From NCBI GenBank assembly GCA_046259385.1, contig JBJYWI010000017.1:1-57806 (forward strand): a stretch of DNA of 57,806 bases, read 5' to 3'. The stretch is from CAVWDI01 sp046259385. Lineage in GTDB: Bacteria > Chloroflexota > Anaerolineae > Anaerolineales > UBA4823. Below are positions 1-7,925 of the stretch, one piece after another. The notes beneath the pieces were generated by a model, which was not told where the DNA came from, did not search any database, and saw only the letters and a list, made by a program, of their open reading frames with translations. The position numbers were made by a program, and so were the translations under genes. Each line of letters opens with the position of its first letter. Position 1 is the first letter of the stretch.

Positions 1-342
1 GAGATTCAACACAGGGTTGATACATTGCTGTAGTTCGGAGTGACAACATCTTTTTATTTTGTATCAAGATAATTCGATTACATTGCATGTATCCCGGTTG
101 AAGAAATTGCCGAAATTCCAGATGGGATGGTTGGGATAGAAATACCAGAAGGGACATATGCAGAATTTACAACCACCATACCCACCATGATGGAAAGCTA
201 TAAGTACGCGAATGATAAATGGCTTCCCCAATCAGGGTATGTCCGTGATTACAGGCCGGAATTTGAGGAGTACCCGGGTGAATTCAATCCGGATGATCCC
301 GAATCCCGATTCCGTTTCTATGTCCCGATAAAAAAGGTCTAA
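1..342 (+). pseudogene. Broken GyrI-like / AraC-type effector-binding domain gene (5' end outside window)
   Basis: Reading the frame of the intact 3' part (ATG 127, stop TAA 340-342) back to base 1 gives continuous family sequence: EIQHRVD, FGV, FDYIACIPVEE, IPDGM, IPEGTYAEF, W-P-SGY and the closing RFRFYVPIKK, in the order expected for the GyrI-like small-molecule-binding domain of AraC/MerR-type regulators. The frame is interrupted by TAG at 31-33 and TAA at 70-72, both inside conserved stretches, with no frameshift. A restart at 127 would give 71 aa, too short for the fold of about 150 aa and without a convincing ribosome binding site. The full gene probably also carried a DNA-binding domain upstream of the window. 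A read-through or sequencing artefact is possible, but two separate substitutions argue for decay. Confidence 0.75.
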
Positions 343-432
343 CTGCGGGATTGATTAATTAATATCGCTGCATATTGCCTTTTACGTGCGGCGGTTATTT
401 TGAATTCGGAAGGGATATAAATATGGATAAAT

Positions 433-1518
433 ATGAATGAGCGACTGAAGGATATTTTCTTTACCAAAGAATCAATCCTCTCCCTTGCTGAAGCAATCAA
501 AGATGTTTATCCGGATTTTGATCAGGTAAGGTTTACAAAGTTAATCTATTCTGAGGATTGGGGGGAAATGGCATTGAAGGAAAAAATGCACCACACGGCA
601 GAATGCATGCACAAAACCCTTCCAGAGGATTATTCCCGAGCTCTGAAGATATTGAAACAAATAATCCCGCGAGTTAAGGGATTTGAAGCACTGGCTTTTC
701 CTGATTTTGTGGAAAGGTACGGCTTTAAAGATTGGAACCTGTCGCTGCCGGCTCTGGGATATTTCACCAAATTTGGAAGCGCGGAATTCGCAATCCGCCC
801 CTTTCTGGCTCATGATTATAAACAGGTGATGCCTTTTCTGCATGGGTGGGCAGGCGATCAAGATGAAAATGTGCGCCGGCTGGCGAGCGAGGGCTGCCGG
901 CCGAGGCTGCCATGGGGGATGAGGCTGGATATATTTGTAACGAACCCGGAACCGGTAATCGAGATCCTGGAAATATTGAAGGATGATGAATCCGAAACTG
1001 TGCGGCGCAGTGTTGCGAATAACATTAATGATATTTCAAAGGACAATCCTGAAATTGCGCTTGAGGTGGCTGAAAGATGGATTGGATACTCGGAGAACAG
1101 AGATTGGATCGTGAAACACGCCTGCCGAGGACTGCTTAAGTCTGGGAACCAGCGTGCAATGGGGCTGTTTGGTTTCTGCGACCCTGAAAATACCGTGGTT
1201 GAACAATTTAAAATTGTTCCAGAGTCTGCCAGGATAGGCGACAGGGTAATGCTTCAATTCCGGTTGGTTGTAAACAGCCAAAATGACACTTTAATCAGGC
1301 TCGAGTACATTGTAGGTTACGTTAAAGCCAGCGGTAAATCCTCTAAAAAAGTCTTTAAGATTTCGGAAAGAAGCTATACGCCCGGTACGCACAGAATCAA
1401 GAAAAGCCATAATTTTGCTGATATGTCGACCCGCAAGCATTATCCAGGGATTCACCGGTTTTCTATTAAAGTCAATGGAGTAGAAAAAGCCCACTCTGAA
1501 GTTAAATTATCAGGCTGA
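433..1518 (+). CDS. AlkC-like DNA alkylation repair glycosylase with C-terminal Ig-like domain
   Basis: 361 aa. Residues about 1-260 form helical HEAT-like repeats of the AlkC/AlkD superfamily of DNA glycosylases, which excise alkylated (3-methyl, cationic) bases without flipping them. The RRLASEGCRPRLPWG block near residue 150 is the most recognisable AlkC/AlkD-type segment. Residues about 262-361 are beta-rich (KIVPESARIGDRV to SIKVNGVEKAHSEV) and fit the Ig-like C-terminal domain that separates AlkC from the shorter AlkD. ATG 433 is preferred: an ATG at 423 ends after six codons, and a purine stretch (GGAAGGG) lies about 15-20 bases upstream. It stands alone between a pseudogene and a convergent acetyltransferase. 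The AlkC call rests on the Ig-like tail; substrate range is inferred. Confidence 0.8.
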   Translation: MNERLKDIFFTKESILSLAEAIKDVYPDFDQVRFTKLIYSEDWGEMALKEKMHHTAECMHKTLPEDYSRALKILKQIIPRVKGFEALAFPDFVERYGFKDWNLSLPALGYFTKFGSAEFAIRPFLAHDYKQVMPFLHGWAGDQDENVRRLASEGCRPRLPWGMRLDIFVTNPEPVIEILEILKDDESETVRRSVANNINDISKDNPEIALEVAERWIGYSENRDWIVKHACRGLLKSGNQRAMGLFGFCDPENTVVEQFKIVPESARIGDRVMLQFRLVVNSQNDTLIRLEYIVGYVKASGKSSKKVFKISERSYTPGTHRIKKSHNFADMSTRKHYPGIHRFSIKVNGVEKAHSEVKLSG

Positions 1519-2316
1519 AGGGAATTTCAAACGGTAACCCCGCAGTGTTCTCTCATAATAAAAACCGCAACTCTGGTAGAGATTGACCGCAGCAATGTTT
1601 TCAACNNNNNNNNNNNNNNNNNNNNNNNNNNNNNNNNNNNNNNNNNNNNNNNNNNNNNNNNNNNNNNNNNNNNNNNNNNNNNNNNNNNNNNNNNNNNNNN
1701 NNNNNTCGTACAACTGCTTCCCGTTGTAATAGGTCCCTGGAAAGAGCTTATCGTGCAGGTTTTGGAACTGACCCGCAAAAGCCGAGGTCACTTTACTCTC
1801 AGATACTGCAGGGAGATTTCCGAGAGAAAAACGCTTAAATACCAGCAGGGCTGATTCACCGCTTGAACGGTACCCATGGTTTTCGGCGAAACGCTCCAGG
1901 TTTTTATTCCGTGTATCTGCGGCGAGTTCATAATCGTTTATCCCCTCCGGGATGATGTCAACGATCCGGCTGTACAGTATTTCGGCGAGTCTTTCCCAGT
2001 CAGGGTAAGAGATAAGTGGGCCTTCGATCCATGCCCGGAGTAATTCCAGATCGTATTCCAACCCAATCACGCCTGCCAGACAGCTTTCTAAATATGCGAG
2101 CACGTAACTCTCTTGTGGGGGAACAGTCTGTTCTTCGAGCAGGTAGTATTCAATCTCGTCAGGTTTTGTGCCGAAGTAAGCGATATGGTGTTCCGGCTGG
2201 TGGTTTAACCCAGCAATAAACCGGCAGACCTCAGCTAGATCAGATGCCTGAAAAAGCCTTGTTATCAAACGGTCGCGGTTCTGGTGGGGTGGCAAGATTG
2301 TGCGTTCTGATTTCAA
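1510..2316 (-). CDS. Tandem GNAT N-acetyltransferase, interrupted by an assembly gap
   Basis: Two GNAT-like halves. The first (about residues 15-165) contains a RNKNLERFAENHGYRSSGE segment resembling the acetyl-CoA site B motif. The second ends with ENIAAVNLYQSCGFYYERT, a textbook GNAT C-terminal motif. One hundred N (1606-1705) remove part of the second domain. Both flanks happen to be in one frame across the N run, but the true gap size is unknown, so the residue count of 268 is nominal. The start is TTG at 2316, overlapping the TGA stop of the upstream dehydrogenase as TTGA. No ATG occurs in the N-terminal half, so translational coupling is likely. The 3' end overlaps the convergent alkylation repair gene by about nine bases. 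Substrate unknown. Confidence 0.75.
   Translation of the reverse strand: MKSERTILPPHQNRDRLITRLFQASDLAEVCRFIAGLNHQPEHHIAYFGTKPDEIEYYLLEEQTVPPQESYVLAYLESCLAGVIGLEYDLELLRAWIEGPLISYPDWERLAEILYSRIVDIIPEGINDYELAADTRNKNLERFAENHGYRSSGESALLVFKRFSLGNLPAVSESKVTSAFAGQFQNLHDKLFPGTYYNGKQLYXXXXXXXXXXXXXXXXXXXXXXXXXXXXXXXXXXVENIAAVNLYQSCGFYYERTLRGYRLKFPSA
1606..1705. other. Assembly gap of exactly 100 N
   Basis: A run of exactly 100 N inside the second acetyltransferase domain. The round number indicates a scaffolding placeholder rather than a measured distance. Reading-frame agreement on both sides is therefore not evidence for the true length. Confidence 0.98.
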
Positions 2317-3542
2317 TTAAATTCAAAGATAGTTTTTATGGACTGGTTCTCAGCCCGCTTGGATTGCAGCGTGAATGCCCGGCTGTAATCTTCGATTTTA
2401 AATCTGTGGGTAACCATCCACCCCAGGTCAACCCGGCCTTCCGCCATCCAGTCAATTGCAATGTCAAAAGTGCTGCGCTGGCGCCCATTGAAAACTTCTG
2501 CATGGTTGTAAATGTAAGAGGATTTCAAGCGAAGTTCGTGAATAAATATGGCTGACCAGTCGACATTTTTCGCGACGCCGGGAACGCCCACCAGCACAAC
2601 AAGACCGCCGTTGCGGGTGAAGCGCAGGGCGTCATCCAGGGTAGTGTCCGATCCAACGCATTCGTACACCTTGTCATATCCTCCCAGCAATAGTCTTTTC
2701 CCGACAATCGGTTCCAGGATTTTTGCTCCACTCAATTGGGAGATTTCTTTGTAATAGTCTATCTCACCCGATGTAAGGATTACCTCATCAGCGCCTAATT
2801 TGTGGGCTGATTCTGCCTGGAAGGGGTAACGGGCAAGAACGTGGATTCTGTTTTTGAATCCGGAAGCCCGCATTGCGGCGAGTGTGCAGAGCCCAATTGT
2901 CCCTGCACCGATGATTAGAATTAAATCATTTTCAGATGGTGGGTTTTTTAAAACTGCGTGTATGCCCGTCGCAAAAGGTTCAACCATCAGACCGTTTTCA
3001 TCATTAACAGTGTCCGGGATGCGGTAGAGCTGGGACTGGTGTGCCAGGAAGTAAGGGCTCCAGCTTCCACCAGTGTCTTTACTGAAACCTATGGATAAGC
3101 TGGGAGATAGATCTCCTTCGATAACCCGTTCGCACCTGTTGGTCTCTCCGCGCTGGCAGTACGGGCACAAATCCGCAAAACCGCGCGGCCTGCACCACAG
3201 GGTTGGTTCGACGACGACCCGTTCCCCTTCCCCGAACTGGTCAACAGCAGAACCAGTCCGGGCAATGACGCCGATATTCTCGTGACCGAAAGTGAAAGGG
3301 GAGGACATGAGCGGGGTGAGATACGGGCTGGCATGCAGGTGGATTGCGCTCATATCGCTGCCGCATATGCCTCCGTAGTGGGTTCTAATGACAATCCATT
3401 CGTCCCCGATAATCTCAGGTTCGGGAATATCCACGAAAGTGGTACAGGATAATCCACTCCAGTAAAATCCTGGGGAGATTTTTCCAAGGAGCAAGCCTGT
3501 CAAATAGCGGGGAATTGTTAGGTTAAACCGGATTGCTTTCAT
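2313..3542 (-). CDS. Zinc-dependent medium-chain alcohol/polyol dehydrogenase
   Basis: About 409 aa of the MDR superfamily. The catalytic zinc site is seen in GGICGSD (Cys) and FGHENIG (His-Glu). A structural-zinc lobe is present in altered spacing (Cys-x8-Cys-x2-Cys-x7-Cys around CPYCQRGETNRC). The Rossmann dinucleotide loop is IGAGTIGL. It should oxidise a secondary alcohol or polyol with NAD(P); the substrate cannot be read from sequence. The start at ATG 3542 is chosen over an upstream TTG at 3560 because AAGGGAG sits five bases before the ATG. Its TGA stop overlaps the TTG of the following acetyltransferase, so the two are probably one operon, divergent from the SHMT-like gene. Confidence 0.85.
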   Translation of the reverse strand: MKAIRFNLTIPRYLTGLLLGKISPGFYWSGLSCTTFVDIPEPEIIGDEWIVIRTHYGGICGSDMSAIHLHASPYLTPLMSSPFTFGHENIGVIARTGSAVDQFGEGERVVVEPTLWCRPRGFADLCPYCQRGETNRCERVIEGDLSPSLSIGFSKDTGGSWSPYFLAHQSQLYRIPDTVNDENGLMVEPFATGIHAVLKNPPSENDLILIIGAGTIGLCTLAAMRASGFKNRIHVLARYPFQAESAHKLGADEVILTSGEIDYYKEISQLSGAKILEPIVGKRLLLGGYDKVYECVGSDTTLDDALRFTRNGGLVVLVGVPGVAKNVDWSAIFIHELRLKSSYIYNHAEVFNGRQRSTFDIAIDWMAEGRVDLGWMVTHRFKIEDYSRAFTLQSKRAENQSIKTIFEFN

Positions 3543-3651
3543 AGGAACTCCCTTAAGCAAATAAATTTTACCAACATCCAGTTACAATATCTTTCTAAGT
3601 TTACTGATATTAGAATATTCGAATCATAATTCATCAAAAGAATATTTCTAT

Positions 3652-3657
3652 ATAATA
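3652..3657 (+). promoter_or_regulatory. Candidate -10 box for the SHMT-like gene
   Basis: A perfect TATAAT lies 48 bases before the ATG at 3705 in an AT-rich divergent intergenic region. No good -35 is visible at the correct spacing. Two AGAATATT copies just upstream could be half-sites for a regulator. Confidence 0.35.
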
Positions 3658-3704
3658 CTATCTCAAAGACCTTATAATCAAATCACTATATTTTGGAGGC
3701 AAGG

Positions 3705-5072
3705 ATGAACAATACCAAGCTCCCAGACGATGGAAAGTATGAGGCACACGACCGTGAAATTCTGGCGAATGCGCGTTTAATACTGGAAAGGGCAGGCGGG
3801 CCTCAGGGGATGGCTGATGAAGTGATCGCAGCAGTGAAACGTAATGAACTCTGGCGCGGCAGGGAATGCATCAACTTGCTGGCACCTGAAGCGCCAACAA
3901 GCCCGGCTGTGCGGAGTTTACTGGCAGCGGAGATCGGAACCAGGGCGGCAGAAGGGCATATCGGCAGGGATAACCGCTGGTTTGCCGGAACCCGATATAT
4001 TGATGAGGTGGAATCGCTGTGTGTGGAACTGCTGAAGATGGTATTTAAATCCCGCTACGCTGACCACCGTCTGATGGGCGGAATGATCGCCAACCTGGCG
4101 CTTTACCATGCTCTGACCCAACCCGGGGATGTGATTATGTCGGCTCCGCAGCCAGTTGGAGGGCATTCCAGCAACCGCCTGGAAGGACCGGCGGGCTTGC
4201 GCGGGCTGGAGATTGCGGATGTGCCCTTTGATCCGGTTGAGCTTGAAGTAGACCTGGATCTTTTCAAACGGGTAGCTCAGAAAGTCCAGCCGCGCCTTGT
4301 AGTGCTGGGGATGACAATGACTTTATTCCCCTTACCGGTCAGGCAGATAAGCGAGATCATTGCTGAATGGGGCGGCAGGTTTGCATTTGACGGCGCCCAC
4401 CAATTAGGATTGATCGCAGCAGGTTTATTCCAGGACCCGCTGAACGAGGGCGCAAGTGTCCTATTTGGCTCCGCGGGAAAAACGTTCAGCGGCCCACAAA
4501 GCGGGATCATGGTCTGGAATGACCCGGAGTTGACCCAACCGCTCACTGAAGCCATATTCCCTGTCCTGGTTGCCACACACCAGGTCAACCGGGTCGCCGC
4601 GCTAGCTGTTGCGGCAGCGGAATTCCTTGAGTACGGTGAGGAATACATGAAGCAGATTGTGGCGAACTCACAAGCCCTTGGTAAGGCTTTAGAGGAGTGC
4701 GGTATTCCGGTAATTGGAGCCAAGCGCGGCTTCAGCCAGACACACCAGGTGATCGCAGATGTTAAAAAATTTGGCGGTGGGATGGAGGTTGCCTTCAAGC
4801 TGGCGGATGCAAATATTGTCACCAACAAAAACCTTATCCCCGGCGACAAACCTGAAAACTGGGATCACCCCAGCGGATTAAGGTTGGGAACTATCGAAAT
4901 CACCCGCCTCGGTATGAAAGAGAAGGAGATGGGGGCGATTGCGGAGTTTATACGCAGAGTTTTGGTTGAGGGTGAAGATGCCGCGCAGGTCAAAAAAGAT
5001 GTGGTCGATTTCCGGGCGCCGTTTCAAACAGTCTATTATTGCTTTGACCACGGCAAACCGCCGGGAGATTGA
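3705..5072 (+). CDS. Divergent serine hydroxymethyltransferase-like PLP enzyme
   Basis: 455 aa, fold-type I PLP enzyme of the SHMT family. The N-terminal INLLAPEAPTSPAV matches the SHMT 'ELIASEN-TS' block, WFAGTRYIDEVE matches 'YYGG-YVDEVE', and FDGAHQLGLIAAG (Asp229, His232) matches 'D-AH-AGLVAAG'. The PLP lysine is Lys259 in GSAGKTFSGPQSG. True SHMTs have THK-LRGPRGG here, so the histidine before the lysine and the arginine after GP are replaced by Gly and Gln. This points to a sub-family with altered chemistry, such as a transaldolase or alpha-substituted-serine aldolase, rather than housekeeping GlyA. ATG 3705 follows GGAGG by five bases, better than the TTG at 3693. It is divergent from the zinc dehydrogenase. 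Confidence 0.75.
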   Translation: MNNTKLPDDGKYEAHDREILANARLILERAGGPQGMADEVIAAVKRNELWRGRECINLLAPEAPTSPAVRSLLAAEIGTRAAEGHIGRDNRWFAGTRYIDEVESLCVELLKMVFKSRYADHRLMGGMIANLALYHALTQPGDVIMSAPQPVGGHSSNRLEGPAGLRGLEIADVPFDPVELEVDLDLFKRVAQKVQPRLVVLGMTMTLFPLPVRQISEIIAEWGGRFAFDGAHQLGLIAAGLFQDPLNEGASVLFGSAGKTFSGPQSGIMVWNDPELTQPLTEAIFPVLVATHQVNRVAALAVAAAEFLEYGEEYMKQIVANSQALGKALEECGIPVIGAKRGFSQTHQVIADVKKFGGGMEVAFKLADANIVTNKNLIPGDKPENWDHPSGLRLGTIEITRLGMKEKEMGAIAEFIRRVLVEGEDAAQVKKDVVDFRAPFQTVYYCFDHGKPPGD

Positions 5073-5087
5073 CCGCGTACTGATAGA

Positions 5088-5878
5088 TCAAACCGGTTTA
5101 GAAGGGTTTTCTTTTTTGCCTAAAATATAAAGTGAAAACAGACCGATCCTGATAGCTCTTTCTACTGCTTCGTAGACAATTTAACGATCTGGAGCATAAG
5201 TTTCAAAGCTCTCTGAACTTTTAAGAAGGTCGCCATCGACTGCCAGTTATGCCCCGGTCCGGACCCCGTGTAGGTTGCCGATCTGGAACAGCGCTGCGCA
5301 TTCCATCTCAACTGCCAGAATGCGGGCTCTGGAAAGCTGGAGGTGGTAATCAGACTTGTGGGTGGGAGCCGCTTCACTTGCATAAAACACATCTCGGGTG
5401 AGGATCAGCCCGGTACTCGCAGTTACTCCACCGTACATCGTTGCCTGTTTCAGGGCATTTATTACTTCATAATCCGCAGATGCTGGGTAGCCGGGGGGAA
5501 GGTTTTCGCGACCGTAACCGGTATTCTGGACTGCAGCGGTAGCGATAACCAGATCACCTGCCTTGATATTCAGTTGAAGACCACCGCAGGTTCCCACCCT
5601 GATGATGGTGGTCGCTCCAGCAGCGATTAATTCTTCAAAGGCAATTGCCGCACCCGGCGCACCTATACCGTGTGAACAAACAGTAACTAGAAGCCCTTTG
5701 TACACGCATCGCTACGCGTGGTATTCACGCTTGCGGCTGAGTTCTTCAACAGATTCGAGTGTTTTACTTATTATTCGGGCCCGGTCGGAACGCCGCATAG
5801 AAGGGCGAGAGGATTTGATCCGTCAGGTGGCAGACCGGTTATTGGAAGCCTGTCTGAATTCGGGGAGCTATTTGTCAT
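5088..5878 (-). pseudogene. Broken uridine/purine nucleoside phosphorylase gene
   Basis: A full-length PNP/UDP-family phosphorylase of about 260 codons can be traced from ATG 5878 (LPITGLPPDGSNPLALLCG) to TGA 5088-5090. It carries at least four lesions: a one-base frameshift near 5783-5795 (LLCGVP to DRARIISKTLE), TAG 5712-5714 before YKGLLVTVCSHGIGAP, TAA 5247-5249 after GVRTGA, and TAA 5181-5183 inside YAPDR-IVYEAVERA. The central part keeps SHGIGAPGAA, RVGTCGGL and VEMECAALF (phosphate and nucleoside binding motifs). The longest open piece is only 152 aa, so no active enzyme is expected. It sits downstream of the ferredoxin gene on the same strand. Confidence 0.88.
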
Positions 5879-5920
5879 ATTACTTGTATTTGTTTTGCGA
5901 AATTCAGGCAAATTAGAACT

Positions 5921-6736
5921 TCAAGTGACATCAACCAGATTAGAGATACGTTCAATAGTATTTTGGTATACGCTGCTGTCTTCGATGCTGATCTCAATTG
6001 CCCCATTGGGACAGACTTCAACGCAGCGTCCGCAGCCCCGGCAGTCCTCGAGAATTCTCGCCTGGCCATTTATCAATTCAATTGCATCCACAAAACAAAC
6101 TCCCTCCGTGCACATACCGCACCCGCTGCAAAGGTCATTGACAGTTACCTGAAGTCCAGGTAGTCGGTGGATTTTACGGCTGATTTTCGGGGAAGCGTAG
6201 GGGAGGGTTCCGTACAAACAGCAGCATGGGCAGCAGTTGCAGATTGTCAGTAGCTTGTGTCCCGGTCCTGCGCCAAGCCAGACTTTATCGAGCTGGTTTC
6301 TTCCTACCATATGAACAAGACCGGCATCGCGGCAGCGCCGGACGTGGTAGAGCGCCTTTTCTTTCGTGACCAGGGAGCCGAATTCAGGGTTAATATCCAG
6401 CACTGCCTCTCCCAGGAAAAGGCAGCCGTATTCGCGGGGGTAATCACGGCATCCTGCGCCATCACGGCATAAACAGAAATCCATTATAAAGTGATATTTG
6501 GCTATTTCAATGAAATGTTCGACAATTTCCGAGGGCAAGGCGCTCTGTTCCGGTTGGGGGATGTTTTCTTTGATCTGGATTGTTCCGTCACGGGGCAGGT
6601 ATATGACATCATCGCCCATAAAAAATAAGGTGTTTGCGATTGTTTCAAGAACCGGAAGGTTTGTCATCAGGGCGCCCAGGTACCTGGCGGGGTAGATTTT
6701 CTTCAGCACATTAACGAAACCAACTGATCTGGCCAT
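5921..6736 (-). CDS. Cysteine-rich dicluster ferredoxin (4Fe-4S) protein
   Basis: 271 aa. The C-terminal 75 residues carry two ferredoxin-type cluster motifs, CSGCGMCTEGVC and CRGCGRCVEVCP. The first has an enlarged last loop (Cys-x4-Cys). Two more cysteine groups lie further in: CLCRDGAGC with a later GCLFLG near residues 90-110, and CNCCPCCC near residue 170, which could hold another metal site. The N-terminal 70 residues (IYPARYLGALMTNLPVLETIANTLFF) are not recognised. No signal peptide, so probably cytosolic electron transfer or a metal-cluster enzyme. The ribosome site AGAGGGAT overlaps the stop of the upstream P-loop gene, which indicates translational coupling. Confidence 0.8.
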   Translation of the reverse strand: MARSVGFVNVLKKIYPARYLGALMTNLPVLETIANTLFFMGDDVIYLPRDGTIQIKENIPQPEQSALPSEIVEHFIEIAKYHFIMDFCLCRDGAGCRDYPREYGCLFLGEAVLDINPEFGSLVTKEKALYHVRRCRDAGLVHMVGRNQLDKVWLGAGPGHKLLTICNCCPCCCLYGTLPYASPKISRKIHRLPGLQVTVNDLCSGCGMCTEGVCFVDAIELINGQARILEDCRGCGRCVEVCPNGAIEISIEDSSVYQNTIERISNLVDVT

Positions 6737-6738
6737 AC

Positions 6739-7524
6739 TTATCCCTCTTTGATCGGCTTATTATCAGAAAATGAACTTGAGCGCATTTGGTGGATATCCC
6801 AAAGGTGGTTTAGAGCTTGCTCCAACCGTGAACCTAATGCGCTGGAATCTCCTGTGGTGATATCATCTTCATTTTCGAATACTGCATAGGGTGTCCTGCA
6901 GGAACCTGTGACCAGAAAGTGTTTGTCGGAGGCGGTCAGTTTATGCCAGTCATCGCTGGAGTACAATTTTTCCAGTTTTTCATCCGGGAGGGCGTGCTCG
7001 AGAATACTGTACGGTCGTTGTGGATTGAAACGGAGCCTGTTCTTACGCTGCGATTCCCTGTAAGAGACATTCACATAAAGGATACTGGCTTTGTTCAAGA
7101 GATCTTCCGAGAAATTGGTCAGCGCCTGCGCATAGCCCCCATGCTGTGAACCGCGAGAAAACTCGATTATGGTGGTGTTACCCTCGTCATACCACGGGTT
7201 ATCTTTCAATTTTTTCTGGTATTCCAATTCCAGCCGTTGGATGAGCAGGTCCCACAGATAATCATGTTTAAAGTAACCCAAAGAGTCGGTATATAAACGC
7301 TCTTTATGGAATTTATCCTCCAGGATATCATCTTCTTCAAACCAGGTCCACAGCATGGGAAAATCATCCAGTACCTGGATATTTTTTATATGAAAGCGCG
7401 CCACTCTTTTGTTAATGTCGATGTGCTGCAAGTAATCTATGATCTCACTTTTTCCACATGCTGGCCTGCCAATTAAGATCAGAATCGGGAAATGGTTATT
7501 TTGTTTTTTACTGGTGGATTGCAT
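6739..7524 (-). CDS. P-loop NTPase/kinase-like protein of unknown function
   Basis: 261 aa. A Walker A loop, IGRPACGKSEI, lies at residues 18-28, as in adenylate-kinase-like or small-molecule kinase folds. Candidate acidic partners are in TTIIEFSRGSQHGG near residue 120, and an Arg-rich lid-like segment is YRESQRKNRLRFNPQRP near 155-170. No family is recognised. There is no Shine-Dalgarno sequence before ATG 7524, but TATAAT sits about eight bases upstream, so the transcript may be leaderless. It is the first gene of a pair with the ferredoxin-like gene; their stop and ribosome site overlap, suggesting a joint role. Confidence 0.7.
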   Translation of the reverse strand: MQSTSKKQNNHFPILILIGRPACGKSEIIDYLQHIDINKRVARFHIKNIQVLDDFPMLWTWFEEDDILEDKFHKERLYTDSLGYFKHDYLWDLLIQRLELEYQKKLKDNPWYDEGNTTIIEFSRGSQHGGYAQALTNFSEDLLNKASILYVNVSYRESQRKNRLRFNPQRPYSILEHALPDEKLEKLYSSDDWHKLTASDKHFLVTGSCRTPYAVFENEDDITTGDSSALGSRLEQALNHLWDIHQMRSSSFSDNKPIKEG

Positions 7525-7823
7525 GGGGAATATTATATGAGGGAAGCCTTATCGAGGGTAGCCCTCTTTGGATTTTAATTGAAAGATTAGAAAAAATAAT
7601 TTAAAAAACGAAATAAGCTGTTTAAAGAAAAAATTAGCTATACCTAGAATGGGTAATAGGATTGGAAGAAAGGGGATTGATCACCTGCTTTGGTCGTTTA
7701 CTAAGGAAAGAGGATTTTATTCAATTCCTTCAAAGAGTTTGTTTATAAATATTGAGTATACAATAGTGGTTTGGATTATATTGCATATAATAATGTGCAA
7801 AAAACATTTTTGTTAAATATCTA
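7525..7823. other. AT-rich intergenic region
   Basis: This divergent region, which extends to 7925, contains no coding sequence or gene remnant that I can recognise. It holds a short inverted repeat, TATTG-AGTATA-CAATA (7750-7765), of unknown significance. The promoter and operator of the downstream dehydrogenase follow at 7824-7863. Confidence 0.5.
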
Positions 7824-7851
7824 TTGATATTCACGGAAATATCGATACAAT
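7824..7851 (+). promoter_or_regulatory. Sigma-70-type promoter of the zinc dehydrogenase
   Basis: TTGATA (7824-7829), a 16-base spacer, and TACAAT (7846-7851). The predicted transcript start is near 7858, giving a 5' leader of about 70 bases before ATG 7926. Confidence 0.55.
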
Positions 7852-7863
7852 GTAGAACATTGT
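7847..7863 (+). promoter_or_regulatory. Operator-like perfect dyad over the promoter
   Basis: ACAATGT-AGA-ACATTGT is a perfect 7-bp inverted repeat with a 3-base spacer. It covers the -10 box and the expected transcript start, the typical position for a dimeric repressor site. The cognate regulator is not identifiable in this window. Confidence 0.5.
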
Positions 7864-7925
7864 CTGATTACGAAATGTTGTAATTTCCAATAACCGCACC
7901 ATTCGCTTGCCAGGAGAATGTATTA

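Noticed and set aside
4277..4849. 190-aa minus-strand ORF
   Set aside because: Antisense shadow of the SHMT-like gene; no recognisable motif.
7750..7765. Inverted repeat TATTG-AGTATA-CAATA
   Set aside because: Only 5-bp arms in AT-rich DNA, likely by chance, and not positioned on a recognisable promoter.
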